Origin: an uncultured Prevotellaceae bacterium
GTDB lineage: Bacteria; Bacteroidota; Bacteroidia; Bacteroidales; Bacteroidaceae
DNA length: 55,018 nucleotides
Direction of reading: 5' to 3'
NCBI GenBank assembly: GCA_902761905.1
Contig: CACWMK010000023.1
Coordinates: forward strand, 1 to 55,018
Below are positions 23,825 to 33,000 of the stretch, piece after piece (the stretch's first letter is position 1; each line of letters begins with the position of its first letter). The translations under genes and the position numbers were made by a program. The notes under the pieces were generated by a model. The model was not told the origin of the DNA. It was given only the letters and a program-made list of their open reading frames with translations, and ran no database searches.

Positions 23825-25486
23825 TTATTTGTAGAGATATCGTTTAATACTCTTCTTTGGAGTCTTCTCGAACTCTTCCATGTGAATCTCGATTTCAGAG
23901 ATTTTCTCGTATGCTGGTATAAGTTCGTTCAGACCATTGCGGTTCTGCTCCATGATGTTCTTAAGGTCTTCCTCAGAGAATCCCATGTTCTTTGCTTCAT
24001 CCATATCGGGGTGAACCAGAGCCACAAGTTTGTTGTCGCGCTGTACCACGATGCTCTCGATTACCATTGTCATCGAGTTCAGCTTGTCTTCGATTTCCTC
24101 TGGATAGATGTTCTGTCCGTTAGGACCGAGCAGCATATTCTTTGAACGTCCGTTGATGAACACGTTGCCATCGGCATCCATTGTTCCAAGGTCGCCTGTA
24201 TGATACCAACCATCGCGGTCAATAGTTTCGGCGGTAGCCTCTGGATTCTTATAGTAACCCAACATTACGTTAGGCCCCTTGGTAAGAATCTCGCCTGGGA
24301 TGCGCTGTGGATCGGGCGATACAATCTTTACTTCCTGATGCAAAGCTGCGCAACCACACGAACCTGGTACAAATGTATGCCAGTCGCGATAGCAGATGAT
24401 TGGGGCACACTCTGTGGCACCATAACCTACAGTGTATGGGAAGTCAATACGCTTCAGGAAACGTTCTACCTCCTGATTAAGTGCAGCACCACCTATGATT
24501 ACCTCGTACATATTGCCACCAAAGGCTTTGAGCACTTCTTGGCATATCATCTCGCGTACCTTCTTTGAGATGACAGGCATCTGGAGCAGGAGGCGCATAC
24601 GGTTGTTCTGTATCTTTGGGAATACCTTTTTGCGGATAATCTTCTCGATAATCAGCGGAACGGCAATCACGATTCTTGGACGTATATCGGCCAAAGCCTG
24701 AGCAATGATAGCTGGCGAAGGAACACGATTCAGATAATACACATGGCAACCATGCAGGAACTCGAAGATGAATTCGAACGCCATACCATACATGTGGGCC
24801 ATAGGCAACATCGAGATTACCTTATCGCCGGCTTTGATTGTGGTGCCAAGCACACTTATGGCAAAGTCGAAGTTTGACCACAGTGCACGATAGGGCAGCA
24901 TTACGCCTTTTGAGAATCCTGTAGTTCCGCTGGTGTAGTTGATCACTGCCAGTTCTTCAGGACTCTGCTCCTGATAGTAGCTTACGTGTTCCTTGCGGAA
25001 ATACTTTGGGAATTTCTTTCCATATAACTCGTTCAGATGCTCACGTGCATAAGTAAGCTTGTCGGTACGAGAAACCATCAGCGAGTAGTCGGGATTGTTG
25101 ATGATACCCTCAAGTGTTGGCATAGCCTGGGGATCGATAATTGTAGCCACATGGTCGCCCACAAAGAGCAGTCTTGCCTCTGAGTGGTTTACGATGTTGT
25201 GCACCTGTTCGGCATTGAACTCGTGCAGGATGGGCACAGCTATAGCGCCGTAGGTAAGAGTGGCCAGGAATGCCACTGCCCATTGTGATGAATTGCGTCC
25301 GCAGAGAGCAATCTTGTCGCCCTTCTGAATTCCGCTGTTTTCGAAAAGTATATGCAACTTCTCGATTTTTCTGGCTACGTCATGAAACTGCAGCGTCTGT
25401 CCCTTATAGTCGGTCAGCGCATCGCGATCCCAATTGTCGATGATACTCTTCTGTATCAAAGCGTTAAAACTAGGTATATGTTCCAT
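23825..25486 (-). CDS. Long-chain acyl-CoA synthetase-like AMP-binding enzyme (copy 2)
   Basis: A 553-residue ANL-superfamily enzyme, probably activating fatty acids to acyl-AMP and acyl-CoA. AMP-binding motif NYTSGTTGFSKGVMLPYRAL (about 191-210), 'VGYGATECAP' (A5), 'GWYHTGDLGTMDADGNVFI' (A7) and the catalytic lysine region 'KTPKKSIKRYLYK' at the extreme C-terminus. It is closely related over its whole length to the gene 6 bp upstream, an evident tandem duplication. Substrate specificity cannot be read from sequence. Confidence 0.85.
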   Translation of the reverse strand: MEHIPSFNALIQKSIIDNWDRDALTDYKGQTLQFHDVARKIEKLHILFENSGIQKGDKIALCGRNSSQWAVAFLATLTYGAIAVPILHEFNAEQVHNIVNHSEARLLFVGDHVATIIDPQAMPTLEGIINNPDYSLMVSRTDKLTYAREHLNELYGKKFPKYFRKEHVSYYQEQSPEELAVINYTSGTTGFSKGVMLPYRALWSNFDFAISVLGTTIKAGDKVISMLPMAHMYGMAFEFIFEFLHGCHVYYLNRVPSPAIIAQALADIRPRIVIAVPLIIEKIIRKKVFPKIQNNRMRLLLQMPVISKKVREMICQEVLKAFGGNMYEVIIGGAALNQEVERFLKRIDFPYTVGYGATECAPIICYRDWHTFVPGSCGCAALHQEVKIVSPDPQRIPGEILTKGPNVMLGYYKNPEATAETIDRDGWYHTGDLGTMDADGNVFINGRSKNMLLGPNGQNIYPEEIEDKLNSMTMVIESIVVQRDNKLVALVHPDMDEAKNMGFSEEDLKNIMEQNRNGLNELIPAYEKISEIEIHMEEFEKTPKKSIKRYLYK

Positions 25487-25492
25487 AAGCTA

Positions 25493-27151
25493 TTAGTTAT
25501 TCTTATATAGGTAGCGTTTTATACTCTTCTTTGGCGTCTTGGCAAACTCTTCGTCCTGAAGTTCGATTGCCGAGATGCGACTATATGCAGGCAGAATGCT
25601 ATTCAGCTCCTGACGGTTCTGCTCCATGATGTCTTCCAACTCCTCGCGGGTAAAGCTTACAACCTCATCCTTGTCGGGATGAACGAGCGCAACAAGTTTG
25701 TCGCCACGCTGAATGATAAGGCTCTCTGAAACCATAGCCATCGCATTCAACTTGTCCTCTATTTCCTCAGGATATACATTCTGGCCATTAGCGCCAAGCA
25801 GCATATTCTTAGAACGTCCGCGGATAAAGATATGTCCACTCTCTGCCATAGTGCCAAGGTCGCCTGTATGATACCATCCGTCCTTGTCGATAGCCTCGTT
25901 TGTGGCTTCTTCATTTAGATAGTATCCCAACATCACGTTGGTTCCTTTGGTAACAATCTCGCCAGGAATATTTTGTGGGTCAGGGCTAAGAATCTTAACC
26001 TCCATGCGGTCTACTGGCTGTCCGCACGATCCATTTTTGAAATCATGATAATCGCTGAATGAAATAAGTGGTGCGCACTCTGTAGTGCCATATCCTACGG
26101 TGATAGGGAATCCTATCGATGTGAGGAACTCCTCAACTTCCTTCGACAATGGTGCACCACCCACGATGACCTCATACAGATTCCCTCCGAAGGCATTGTA
26201 AACCTCTTTGCAAATGCGGTTCTTTACCTTCTTGCTAACCACTGGCATACTGAGCAGCAGTCGCATGCGATTGTTCTGTATCATTGGGAATACATTCTTA
26301 CGGATAATCTTCTCAATGATAAGTGGTACTGTAATGATGCACGCAGGCTTAATTGTACCAAACGCTTCGGCGATGATGGCAGGGCTTGGAAGGCGTGTCA
26401 AGAAGAACAGGTGACATCCGTTGCAGAATCCGAAAAGGAATTCTACTGCCATACCATACATATGGGCCATAGGCAAAATGCTAAGCATGTTGTCGCCGGC
26501 CTTGACGTTACGGCCAAGCACTCGAATGATAAACTCTACATTGCCCCAAAGTGCACGATAGGGGAGCATTACCCCCTTAGAAAAACCTGTGGTTCCGCTG
26601 GTGTAGTTGATCAGGGCCAATTCTTCAGAGGTGTCCTTGTGGTAGTGTACATGCTCGGCTCTGAACGCCTTGGGGAACTTACTGCCAAACATCATATTAA
26701 GATGTTCGCGCGCGTACGTAATCTTTTCCGATCTCGAAATATACAGCGAGAAGTCGGGGAGGTTGATGATTGCCTCAAGGGCAGGCATCGCTTCTGAATC
26801 GATTGTCTTTACAGCAAAATCTCCGATAAACAAGAGTCTGGCACCCGAATGATTCACAATATTCTGAATCTGCTCGCCATTAAACTCGTGCAGAATGGGT
26901 ACTGCAACGGCTCCATAGGTGAGAGTGGCCAGAAAAGAAACAGCCCAGTGAGCAGAGTTACGGCCGCAGATCGCTATCTTGTCGCCCTTAACTATACCAC
27001 TGTTCTCGAACAATATATGGATCTTCTCGATTTTGCGTGCAACGTCGTGAAACTGGAGCGTAATGCCCTGATAATCAGTAAGGGCATCTTGGTCCCAGTT
27101 CTTCACTATGGCTTTTTCTATTAAAGCATTAAAACTGCTAAATTCTTCCAT
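25493..27151 (-). CDS. Long-chain acyl-CoA synthetase-like AMP-binding enzyme (copy 1)
   Basis: A 552-residue paralogue of the gene downstream, with the same motifs: NYTSGTTGFSKGV, 'VGYGTTECAPL', 'GWYHTGDLGTMAESGHIFI' and C-terminal 'KTPKKSIKRYLYKNN'. The frame opens at 27211, but the -7 box at 27188-27181 lies inside that extension; ATG 27151 (MEEFSSFNALIEK) aligns with the start of the paralogue (MEHIPSFNALIQK) and is chosen. First gene of a two-gene operon. The pair may differ in chain-length preference or regulation; that is inference. Confidence 0.85.
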   Translation of the reverse strand: MEEFSSFNALIEKAIVKNWDQDALTDYQGITLQFHDVARKIEKIHILFENSGIVKGDKIAICGRNSAHWAVSFLATLTYGAVAVPILHEFNGEQIQNIVNHSGARLLFIGDFAVKTIDSEAMPALEAIINLPDFSLYISRSEKITYAREHLNMMFGSKFPKAFRAEHVHYHKDTSEELALINYTSGTTGFSKGVMLPYRALWGNVEFIIRVLGRNVKAGDNMLSILPMAHMYGMAVEFLFGFCNGCHLFFLTRLPSPAIIAEAFGTIKPACIITVPLIIEKIIRKNVFPMIQNNRMRLLLSMPVVSKKVKNRICKEVYNAFGGNLYEVIVGGAPLSKEVEEFLTSIGFPITVGYGTTECAPLISFSDYHDFKNGSCGQPVDRMEVKILSPDPQNIPGEIVTKGTNVMLGYYLNEEATNEAIDKDGWYHTGDLGTMAESGHIFIRGRSKNMLLGANGQNVYPEEIEDKLNAMAMVSESLIIQRGDKLVALVHPDKDEVVSFTREELEDIMEQNRQELNSILPAYSRISAIELQDEEFAKTPKKSIKRYLYKNN

Positions 27152-27180
27152 GAAAACTGCACAATTTTTGAAATTTTGTG

Positions 27181-27188
27181 CAAAGGTA
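27181..27188 (-). promoter_or_regulatory. -7 box of the acyl-CoA synthetase operon
   Basis: TACCTTTG on the minus strand, about 30 nt upstream of the ATG at 27151. It sets the start of the first synthetase gene. Confidence 0.6.
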
Positions 27189-27237
27189 ATGCATTTTTTG
27201 CACACTACCAAATGTTTTTGTGCAATTTTTCAAAAAA

Positions 27238-28485
27238 TTATTCGTATCTCATCGATTTCGCTGGGTGAATGTGCGAAATCAAGAAACTGGGTGCAATCAA
27301 AACGAATACACAGATAAGTAATGTGGCCAGATTGATCATCACAATAAGTGGAATGTTTAGTTCCATAGGAGCCTCGCTCACATAGTAGGTCTGTGGGTCG
27401 AGTGTGACTATTCCTGTATACTGTTGGAGCAATACCAGGCCTATGCCAAATAGGTTGCCCAACAACAAACCCTGACTGATGATAAATACAGAAAACCAAA
27501 GGAATGTATGACGGACGGTCTTGTTTCTTGCGCCTAATGCCTTAAGTATTCCGATCATCTGAGTACGTTCCAGTATAATAATCAGCAATCCGCTAATCAT
27601 CGTAAAGCCTGCCACGCAAACCATCAGTGCAAGTATAATCCATACATTTATGTCGAGTAGTTCCAGCCACGAGAATACCTGTGGGTAGAGTTCGTAAATG
27701 GTATCTGTGGTAAGCGCGTTTCCCTGTTCGTCGCTGGTGCGGTTCACATTATCTATAAATAGGTCGGCTGTTTCATTCAGACGGTCGAAGTCTTTTACGA
27801 TTACCTCAATGCCTGTAGCCTGATTATCTGTCCAGCCGTTTAACTTGCTGGCTGTATAAAGGTCGGTGAAGCATAGTGTCTCGTCGAATCGCGTCATGTT
27901 GGTTTGGTATATGCCGCTGACTGTGAACTTACGTGTTCTCACGTCTTCGCCATCGATAAAGTAACCGTACACACGATCGCCTGCCTTCAAACGCATCTTG
28001 TCGGCAATCATCTTTGATATTAGCAGCTTGTAATGGCTTACTGAGTCGCTGAACTCGGGGATACAACCTTCTACGAGATGCTTGTGCAGGAATGTTGTGT
28101 CGTATTCGGCAGCTATTCCTTTAAAAACCACTCCAAGAAAATCGTCGTCTGTTTTAAGTATTCCTTGTGTGGTGCTGAATCTTTCGGCGTGTGCCACTCC
28201 GTCTATTGACTCGATAGCTTTCATCATGCTGTCGTTTGCACAGATAGGGTGTGGGTCGCTTCCGTTGTAGTTCATTATGTTGTGTACCTGGATATGACTG
28301 CCAAATCCCACCACCTTGTCGCGAATGGTGTGTTTGAATCCAAGTACAACACTTACCGTAACTATCATCACAGCCAAGCCAATAGCAACTCCGATGGTTG
28401 CTATACGAATAGCTGGGCGACTAACTTTACGTTTGTCGCCCTGATCGCTATATATTCGTTTGGCTATGTATAACGGTAGATTCAT
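27238..28485 (-). CDS. LolC/LolE-like ABC transporter permease
   Basis: A 415-residue inner-membrane permease of the FtsX/MacB type. One transmembrane helix lies near residue 35 (IRIATIGVAIGLAVMIVTVSVV), then a periplasmic domain of ~220 residues, then three C-terminal helices (about 280-410, 'ALMVCVAGFTMISGLLIII', ending HPAKSMRYE). This topology fits LolC/LolE, which extract outer-membrane lipoproteins from the inner membrane. The cognate ATPase LolD is not in the window. Its ATG overlaps the stop of the aminotransferase gene (ATGA), so they are translationally coupled. Confidence 0.8.
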   Translation of the reverse strand: MNLPLYIAKRIYSDQGDKRKVSRPAIRIATIGVAIGLAVMIVTVSVVLGFKHTIRDKVVGFGSHIQVHNIMNYNGSDPHPICANDSMMKAIESIDGVAHAERFSTTQGILKTDDDFLGVVFKGIAAEYDTTFLHKHLVEGCIPEFSDSVSHYKLLISKMIADKMRLKAGDRVYGYFIDGEDVRTRKFTVSGIYQTNMTRFDETLCFTDLYTASKLNGWTDNQATGIEVIVKDFDRLNETADLFIDNVNRTSDEQGNALTTDTIYELYPQVFSWLELLDINVWIILALMVCVAGFTMISGLLIIILERTQMIGILKALGARNKTVRHTFLWFSVFIISQGLLLGNLFGIGLVLLQQYTGIVTLDPQTYYVSEAPMELNIPLIVMINLATLLICVFVLIAPSFLISHIHPAKSMRYE

Positions 28486-29687
28486 TCTTCGTCTACTCGT
28501 CCGGGATACTGTTCAAGGGCCTTGCGGAGCACTACCAATGCGCGCTCAAGGTCTTGCTTCTTAAGTACGTAGGCTATACGAACCTGGTTGATGCCAGCGC
28601 CTGGAGTGGTGTAGAATCCAGCAGCAGGAGCCATCATGACGGTCTCGCCCTCATATTCAAACTCCGACAGGCACCAACGGCAGAACTTCTCTGCATCATC
28701 AACGGGCAGTTTGGCTACTGTGTAGAAAGCACCCATTGGTATTGGTGAGTAAACACCAGGTATGCGATTCAGTCCGTCGATCAGACACTTACGGCGCTCT
28801 ACATACTCATCGTAGACATCGCGATAGTAGTCCTCAGGAGCATCAAGAGATGCCTCGGCAACTATCTGTCCGATAAGTGGGGGAGAAAGGCGTGCCTGAC
28901 AGAACTTCATTACGGCCTTGCGAACCTCTGCATTCTTTGTGATAAGTGCTCCGATACGGATACCGCACTCGCTGTAGCGCTTTGAAACCGAGTCGATAAG
29001 GATCACATTCTGCTCGATACCCTCCAGATGGCAGGCAGAGATATATGGTGAACCAGTATATATGTACTCACGATACACCTCGTCTGAGAACAGGTATAGG
29101 TCGTACTTCTTAACCAGGTCGCGAATCTGGTTCATCTCGCGACGTGTGTAAAGATAACCCGTTGGATTGTTAGGGTTACATATCATAATAGCGCGCGTGC
29201 GCTCGTTGATAAGCTCTTCGAATTTTTCAACCTTAGGAAGCGAGAAACCCTCCTCGATGGTTGTGGCAATGGTGCGGATTTTGGCTCCCGCTGAGATAGC
29301 GAATGCCATATAGTTGGCGTAAGCTGGCTCTGGCACAATGATTTCGTCGCCAGGGTTCAGGCAGCTCAGGAATGCAAAAAGCACGGCCTCACTACCGCCG
29401 CTGGTGATGATGATGTCATCGGCTGTTACGTTGATATTGTACTTGGCATAATAGTCAACCAACTTCTCGCGATAGCTCTGATAACCCTGCGAGGGTGAAT
29501 ACTCCAGGATTTCACGGTCTATCTGTTTCAAGGCATCAAGTCCTACTTGAGGCGTTGGCAGGTCAGGCTGACCGATGTTCAGGTGGTACACTTTTGTACC
29601 TCTTTTCTTTGCGGCTGCTGCTAGAGGAGCGAGCTTTCTGATTGGCGACTCGGGCATCTCTAGTCCGCGAACTGATATCTCAGGCAT
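28482..29687 (-). CDS. PLP-dependent class I aminotransferase
   Basis: A 401-residue cytosolic fold-type I aminotransferase, probably aspartate aminotransferase-like. Visible: substrate-side 'LNIGQPDLPTP', cofactor-binding 'SGGSEAVLFAF', 'CNPNNPTGYLY', 'FSDEVYREYIY' and the Schiff-base lysine in 'SVSKRYSECGIRIG'. Substrate preference (Asp, aromatic or branched) is not decided by these motifs. A TACCTTTG -7 box lies about 38 nt upstream. Coupled to the LolCE-like permease; functional reason unclear. Confidence 0.85.
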   Translation of the reverse strand: MPEISVRGLEMPESPIRKLAPLAAAAKKRGTKVYHLNIGQPDLPTPQVGLDALKQIDREILEYSPSQGYQSYREKLVDYYAKYNINVTADDIIITSGGSEAVLFAFLSCLNPGDEIIVPEPAYANYMAFAISAGAKIRTIATTIEEGFSLPKVEKFEELINERTRAIMICNPNNPTGYLYTRREMNQIRDLVKKYDLYLFSDEVYREYIYTGSPYISACHLEGIEQNVILIDSVSKRYSECGIRIGALITKNAEVRKAVMKFCQARLSPPLIGQIVAEASLDAPEDYYRDVYDEYVERRKCLIDGLNRIPGVYSPIPMGAFYTVAKLPVDDAEKFCRWCLSEFEYEGETVMMAPAAGFYTTPGAGINQVRIAYVLKKQDLERALVVLRKALEQYPGRVDEE

Positions 29688-29724
29688 CTTTCTGTTTATT
29701 TTACCATTTTACAATTTTTCGGCG

Positions 29725-29732
29725 CAAAGGTA
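29725..29732 (-). promoter_or_regulatory. -7 box of the aminotransferase-permease operon
   Basis: TACCTTTG on the minus strand (plus CAAAGGTA). It shares a short divergent intergenic region with the plus-strand box at 29776. Confidence 0.6.
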
Positions 29733-29775
29733 CAACTTTTTTTTAAAAACGCGTCTTTTTTTGGATTTTAAATTG

Positions 29776-29783
29776 TACTTTTG
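29776..29783 (+). promoter_or_regulatory. -7 box of the pseudokinase-DUF4494-YggS operon
   Basis: TACTTTTG, about 20 nt before the ATG at 29804. No well-placed -33 element is obvious. Confidence 0.55.
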
Positions 29784-29803
29784 CACCAAAATTTTAGCAA
29801 ACG

Positions 29804-31093
29804 ATGAATTTTGAGGAATTATTAGAAACGCGTGACGTCAGAAAAACCACTAAAGTACGTCTTCCTTACGGCTACTTCTATAAGCGGTTGATTGATGGGA
29901 AGTACTCAAACTTCGTGGAGTTTCATGACGAGGTGGCCGATCATGTTGCGTTTAGCAATTGCGTTCGCACCGAGGCTGCCGATATGGATAAAGTGGCCAA
30001 TAAGCACCAGTTGCACTTTGTTCCCAACGAGGGCGACGGTGGCGTATATGCCATTGCCGTAGAGGTTGGCAACTTCATTACATTCGAACAGTTGCTGAAT
30101 GAGAATCCCTCTGTTATCGCCCGTGAGGATTTCGCCAATGATACCCTGCGTGATTTGGCTGAACTCACCGAACTGCTCAACGATAAGGGCGTGTATCATG
30201 TATGTTTCGCACCATGCAATGTGCTTGCGCGCAAGAATGATTCCACAGTTCGTTTGCTTTGCCACGGATCATTTTACGCCAAGTTAGACCAGGAAACGCT
30301 TTACGATGGAGTAGAAGACTTTGTTGCCCCGGAGGTCTTGGCTGGTGGCGAGATTACTGCCCGTGCTGACGTGTATTCTCTGGCTAAGTTTGTTACGTGG
30401 TTATATCATTCTGCAGGATTGCCATTCGAGTGGCGCAGAGTTATTGCCAAAGCAACAGCCGAGGACCCTGAGCGCCGATATCAGTCTGTTCGCGAATTCT
30501 ATCATGCTCTCGTCAATCATAAGAATATGCGTCGTACAGCCTTGGTGGGATTTGCTGCAATTGCTATAGCATTGGCCATCGTGGGCAGTTACTTCTATAT
30601 GTTGCCACAGCCTGAGGCTGTAGAGTATGTAAAAGCTGTAGAAGAGCCGATACCCGACGATCTGCTTGATGAGGATAATGAATTGTATGGTCTGGGTGCC
30701 GATGCCGATTCGGCTACCATTGCTGCCATTGTAGCCAAGCAGATGCGTATGAAGGATTCGCTTACTATCGACCAGAAAGAAATGAAGGAGTATGAAGCCA
30801 AGGCCGAACAGATATTCCGTAAACAGTTCACCAAGGAGGCCGATCGTATATTATCTAAGGTATATAACAATGATAAGATGAATCTGTCGGAAAAGGATTT
30901 TATGGCGCGTAGTCGCAGTATGACAGAGGAGTTGGCCAAAGTAGAACAGGAACTTGCCAAATCTTCTAATCTTGGAAATGAGCGCTCGCAGCGTATTGCC
31001 AGCGAGATTATCGACCAGCTCACCACCAAGAAGATGGAGGCACTCGATAAGGATTATTTAGGAATAAAAAAGAATAAAACAGAAAAGAAATGA
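29804..31093 (+). CDS. Membrane-anchored Ser/Thr kinase-like protein lacking catalytic residues
   Basis: A 429-residue protein. Residues 1-240 are recognisable as a bacterial protein-kinase fold by 'GVYHVCFAPCNVL' at the catalytic loop, 'LLCHGSFY' at the Mg loop, 'VAPEVLAG' (174-181) at the APE motif and 'ADVYSLAKFVTWL' (188-200). The HRD Asp and DFG Asp are both missing (HVC and CHG), so it should not phosphorylate. A transmembrane helix follows (about 245-266), then an acidic segment and a long charged coiled coil in the periplasm. Probably a scaffold or sensor pseudokinase. The next gene overlaps by 4 nt. Confidence 0.75.
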   Translation: MNFEELLETRDVRKTTKVRLPYGYFYKRLIDGKYSNFVEFHDEVADHVAFSNCVRTEAADMDKVANKHQLHFVPNEGDGGVYAIAVEVGNFITFEQLLNENPSVIAREDFANDTLRDLAELTELLNDKGVYHVCFAPCNVLARKNDSTVRLLCHGSFYAKLDQETLYDGVEDFVAPEVLAGGEITARADVYSLAKFVTWLYHSAGLPFEWRRVIAKATAEDPERRYQSVREFYHALVNHKNMRRTALVGFAAIAIALAIVGSYFYMLPQPEAVEYVKAVEEPIPDDLLDEDNELYGLGADADSATIAAIVAKQMRMKDSLTIDQKEMKEYEAKAEQIFRKQFTKEADRILSKVYNNDKMNLSEKDFMARSRSMTEELAKVEQELAKSSNLGNERSQRIASEIIDQLTTKKMEALDKDYLGIKKNKTEKK

Positions 31094-31566
31094 GAAGTAG
31101 AACAGCAATGTGGTTTGAATGCAAGATCCGTTACGAAAAGGTAATGGAGGATGGCTTGCAGAAGAAAGTAAATGAGAATTATGTAGTCGACGCACTCAGC
31201 TTCAGCGAGGCTGAAACACGTATTACTGAGGAGATGTCGGCATATATCAGCGGCGAGTTTGAGGTAGCTGATATCAAGAAGGCTGCATATAAGGAGATTT
31301 TCTTTACCGAAGATAATATCGCAGACAAGTGGTATAAGGCCAAGCTGCAGTTCATCACCATAGATGAGAAGACAGAGAAGGAGAAACGTAGTACCGTAAA
31401 CTATCTGGTTCAGGCAGGTTCTATGAACGGTGCTATGAAGAATATCGACGAGGTTATGGGTGGCACTATGATCGACTACGTTATCGCATCAGTAGCCGAG
31501 ACAACCCTGATGGATGTTTTCGAGTACGGCAAGAAGAACGATAAACCCGAATACGAGCAGCAGTAA
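31090..31566 (+). CDS. DUF4494 family protein
   Basis: A 158-residue soluble protein with the DUF4494 pattern: 'TAMWFECKIRYEKVMEDG', 'VDALSFSEAETRITEEM', 'DKWYKAKLQFITIDEKT' and 'MIDYVIASVAETTLMDVF'. The family is widespread in Bacteroidetes, has no known function and commonly sits next to yggS. ATGA overlap with the pseudokinase upstream and TAATG overlap with yggS downstream make a tightly coupled three-gene operon. Confidence 0.8.
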   Translation: MRSRTAMWFECKIRYEKVMEDGLQKKVNENYVVDALSFSEAETRITEEMSAYISGEFEVADIKKAAYKEIFFTEDNIADKWYKAKLQFITIDEKTEKEKRSTVNYLVQAGSMNGAMKNIDEVMGGTMIDYVIASVAETTLMDVFEYGKKNDKPEYEQQ

Positions 31567-32243
31567 TGATGGATTACGACGTTAAATCTCATCTGCACGA
31601 GGTTATAGACCATTTGCCACAGGGCGTTCGCCTTGTGGCTATCTCTAAGTATCATCCCAACGAGTATATCGAGGCTGCATACGAGGAAGGACAGCGTGTG
31701 TTCGGCGAGAGCCATGAGCAGGAACTACGTCTTAAGCATCAGTCGTTGCCTCAGGACATTGAGTGGCACTTTATAGGTCATCTGCAGACAAATAAAGTTA
31801 AGTATATCGCTCCATACGTTACGATGATTGAGGCTGTCGACTCGTTAAAGCTGTTGCGTGAAGTCAATAAGCAGGCCGAGAAGTGTGGCCGTTGTATCAA
31901 AGTGCTTCTTGAGTTGCATATAGCCGAAGAGGCAACCAAGTATGGCCTTACGCTCGATGACTGTCGCGAACTGCTGGCTGCAGGCGAGTGGCGTGATATG
32001 CATAATGTGCAGATCTGTGGTATAATGATGATGGCGTCGCTCACTGACGATACCAATCAGATTCGTCGTGAAATGCAGACAGCCCGCGACTTTTTCGATG
32101 AGGTCAAGGCTAAGTTTTTTGCCGACGATGAGGCTTTCTGCGAGCGATCATGGGGTATGAGCGATGATTATCCCATCGCCCTCGAAACCGGTTCGACAAT
32201 GATCCGTGTGGGTACTAAGATTTTTGGTCCCCGCGTTTATTAA
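31566..32243 (+). CDS. YggS/PLPBP family pyridoxal-phosphate homeostasis protein
   Basis: A 225-residue monomeric fold-type III (alanine racemase-like) PLP protein. PLP lysine at about residue 28 in 'VRLVAISKYHP', with 'VFGESHEQEL', 'EWHFIGHLQTNK', 'WGMSDDYPIALETGSTMIRV' and 'GTKIFG' as the family signatures. It buffers free PLP and affects amino-acid balance rather than catalysing a known reaction. A second ATG lies at 31569. It overlaps convergent EFR1 by 29 bp at the 3' end. Confidence 0.9.
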   Translation: MMDYDVKSHLHEVIDHLPQGVRLVAISKYHPNEYIEAAYEEGQRVFGESHEQELRLKHQSLPQDIEWHFIGHLQTNKVKYIAPYVTMIEAVDSLKLLREVNKQAEKCGRCIKVLLELHIAEEATKYGLTLDDCRELLAAGEWRDMHNVQICGIMMMASLTDDTNQIRREMQTARDFFDEVKAKFFADDEAFCERSWGMSDDYPIALETGSTMIRVGTKIFGPRVY

Positions 32244-32991
32244 AATAGTATTGCCCGCGCTTACGCGTAATCTTACCGAAGTTTATGGCATGGGTAGGGC
32301 AGTAGTGATAACATGCAAGGCATGATGTGCACCGTCCGTTGTGAATCCACTCGGGCGGTGTTCCTTGTATATTGTCCACAGGACATACCTTGACACACTT
32401 GCCGCACTTTATGCATACGTCCTCATCTACCGTAAACTTTTTGTCGGTAACCATTTTTGCATTAAAGTATCCACCGATAACGTACGAGTAGAGTCGGGGA
32501 GTAGCTCCTTTCTCCAGTTCTTCCACTCCGGTACGTCGGTTTCGTATGCATTCTATTATATGTAGCAGTTGCTGGCGGGCTGTTGCTATCTTCTGATGTT
32601 CCTTTTCCTCTGTGTCTGTGTACATAAATGGCAGACATACATAGCTCTCGGGCATAATGACCGCGAACAATGCTGAGGCTCGTAATCCAACCTTTGCCAG
32701 GTCTTTGTTCAGTATTGTCATCGTCTCGCCCATATTGTCACCGCAGGTAGTTACTGCCCAGCAGTAACGTGACTCTACCTTCAGCTTGCTGATAAACTCG
32801 CGTACGATTCTTGGTGGTTGCCACCCGTGAGTAGGGAAACAGAAGCCAATTGATTCTTTATCATCGATTGCGTAATCATACTTATTGTCTCTGATGGCAT
32901 CTGGGATAAATACCAGTTCCTCGCCAATAGCCTGGGCTATCTGCTCTGCTACCCACCGGGTATTGCCTGTACCTGAAAAATAGAATATCAT
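32215..32991 (-). CDS. EFR1-type flavodoxin-ferredoxin protein
   Basis: A 258-residue redox protein: N-terminal flavodoxin-like FMN domain ('MIFYFSGTGNTRWVAEQIA', 'GFCFPTHGW') and a C-terminal pair of 4Fe-4S clusters (CIKCGKCVKVCP and CTSCLACYHYCP). The architecture is that of the EFR1 family of anaerobes, an electron-transfer protein of unknown partner. Nine bases downstream of the Nudix gene, so in one operon. Fits an anaerobic life style. Confidence 0.85.
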   Translation of the reverse strand: MIFYFSGTGNTRWVAEQIAQAIGEELVFIPDAIRDNKYDYAIDDKESIGFCFPTHGWQPPRIVREFISKLKVESRYCWAVTTCGDNMGETMTILNKDLAKVGLRASALFAVIMPESYVCLPFMYTDTEEKEHQKIATARQQLLHIIECIRNRRTGVEELEKGATPRLYSYVIGGYFNAKMVTDKKFTVDEDVCIKCGKCVKVCPVDNIQGTPPEWIHNGRCTSCLACYHYCPTHAINFGKITRKRGQYYFNKRGDQKS

Positions 32992-33000
32992 ATAGCAGGT

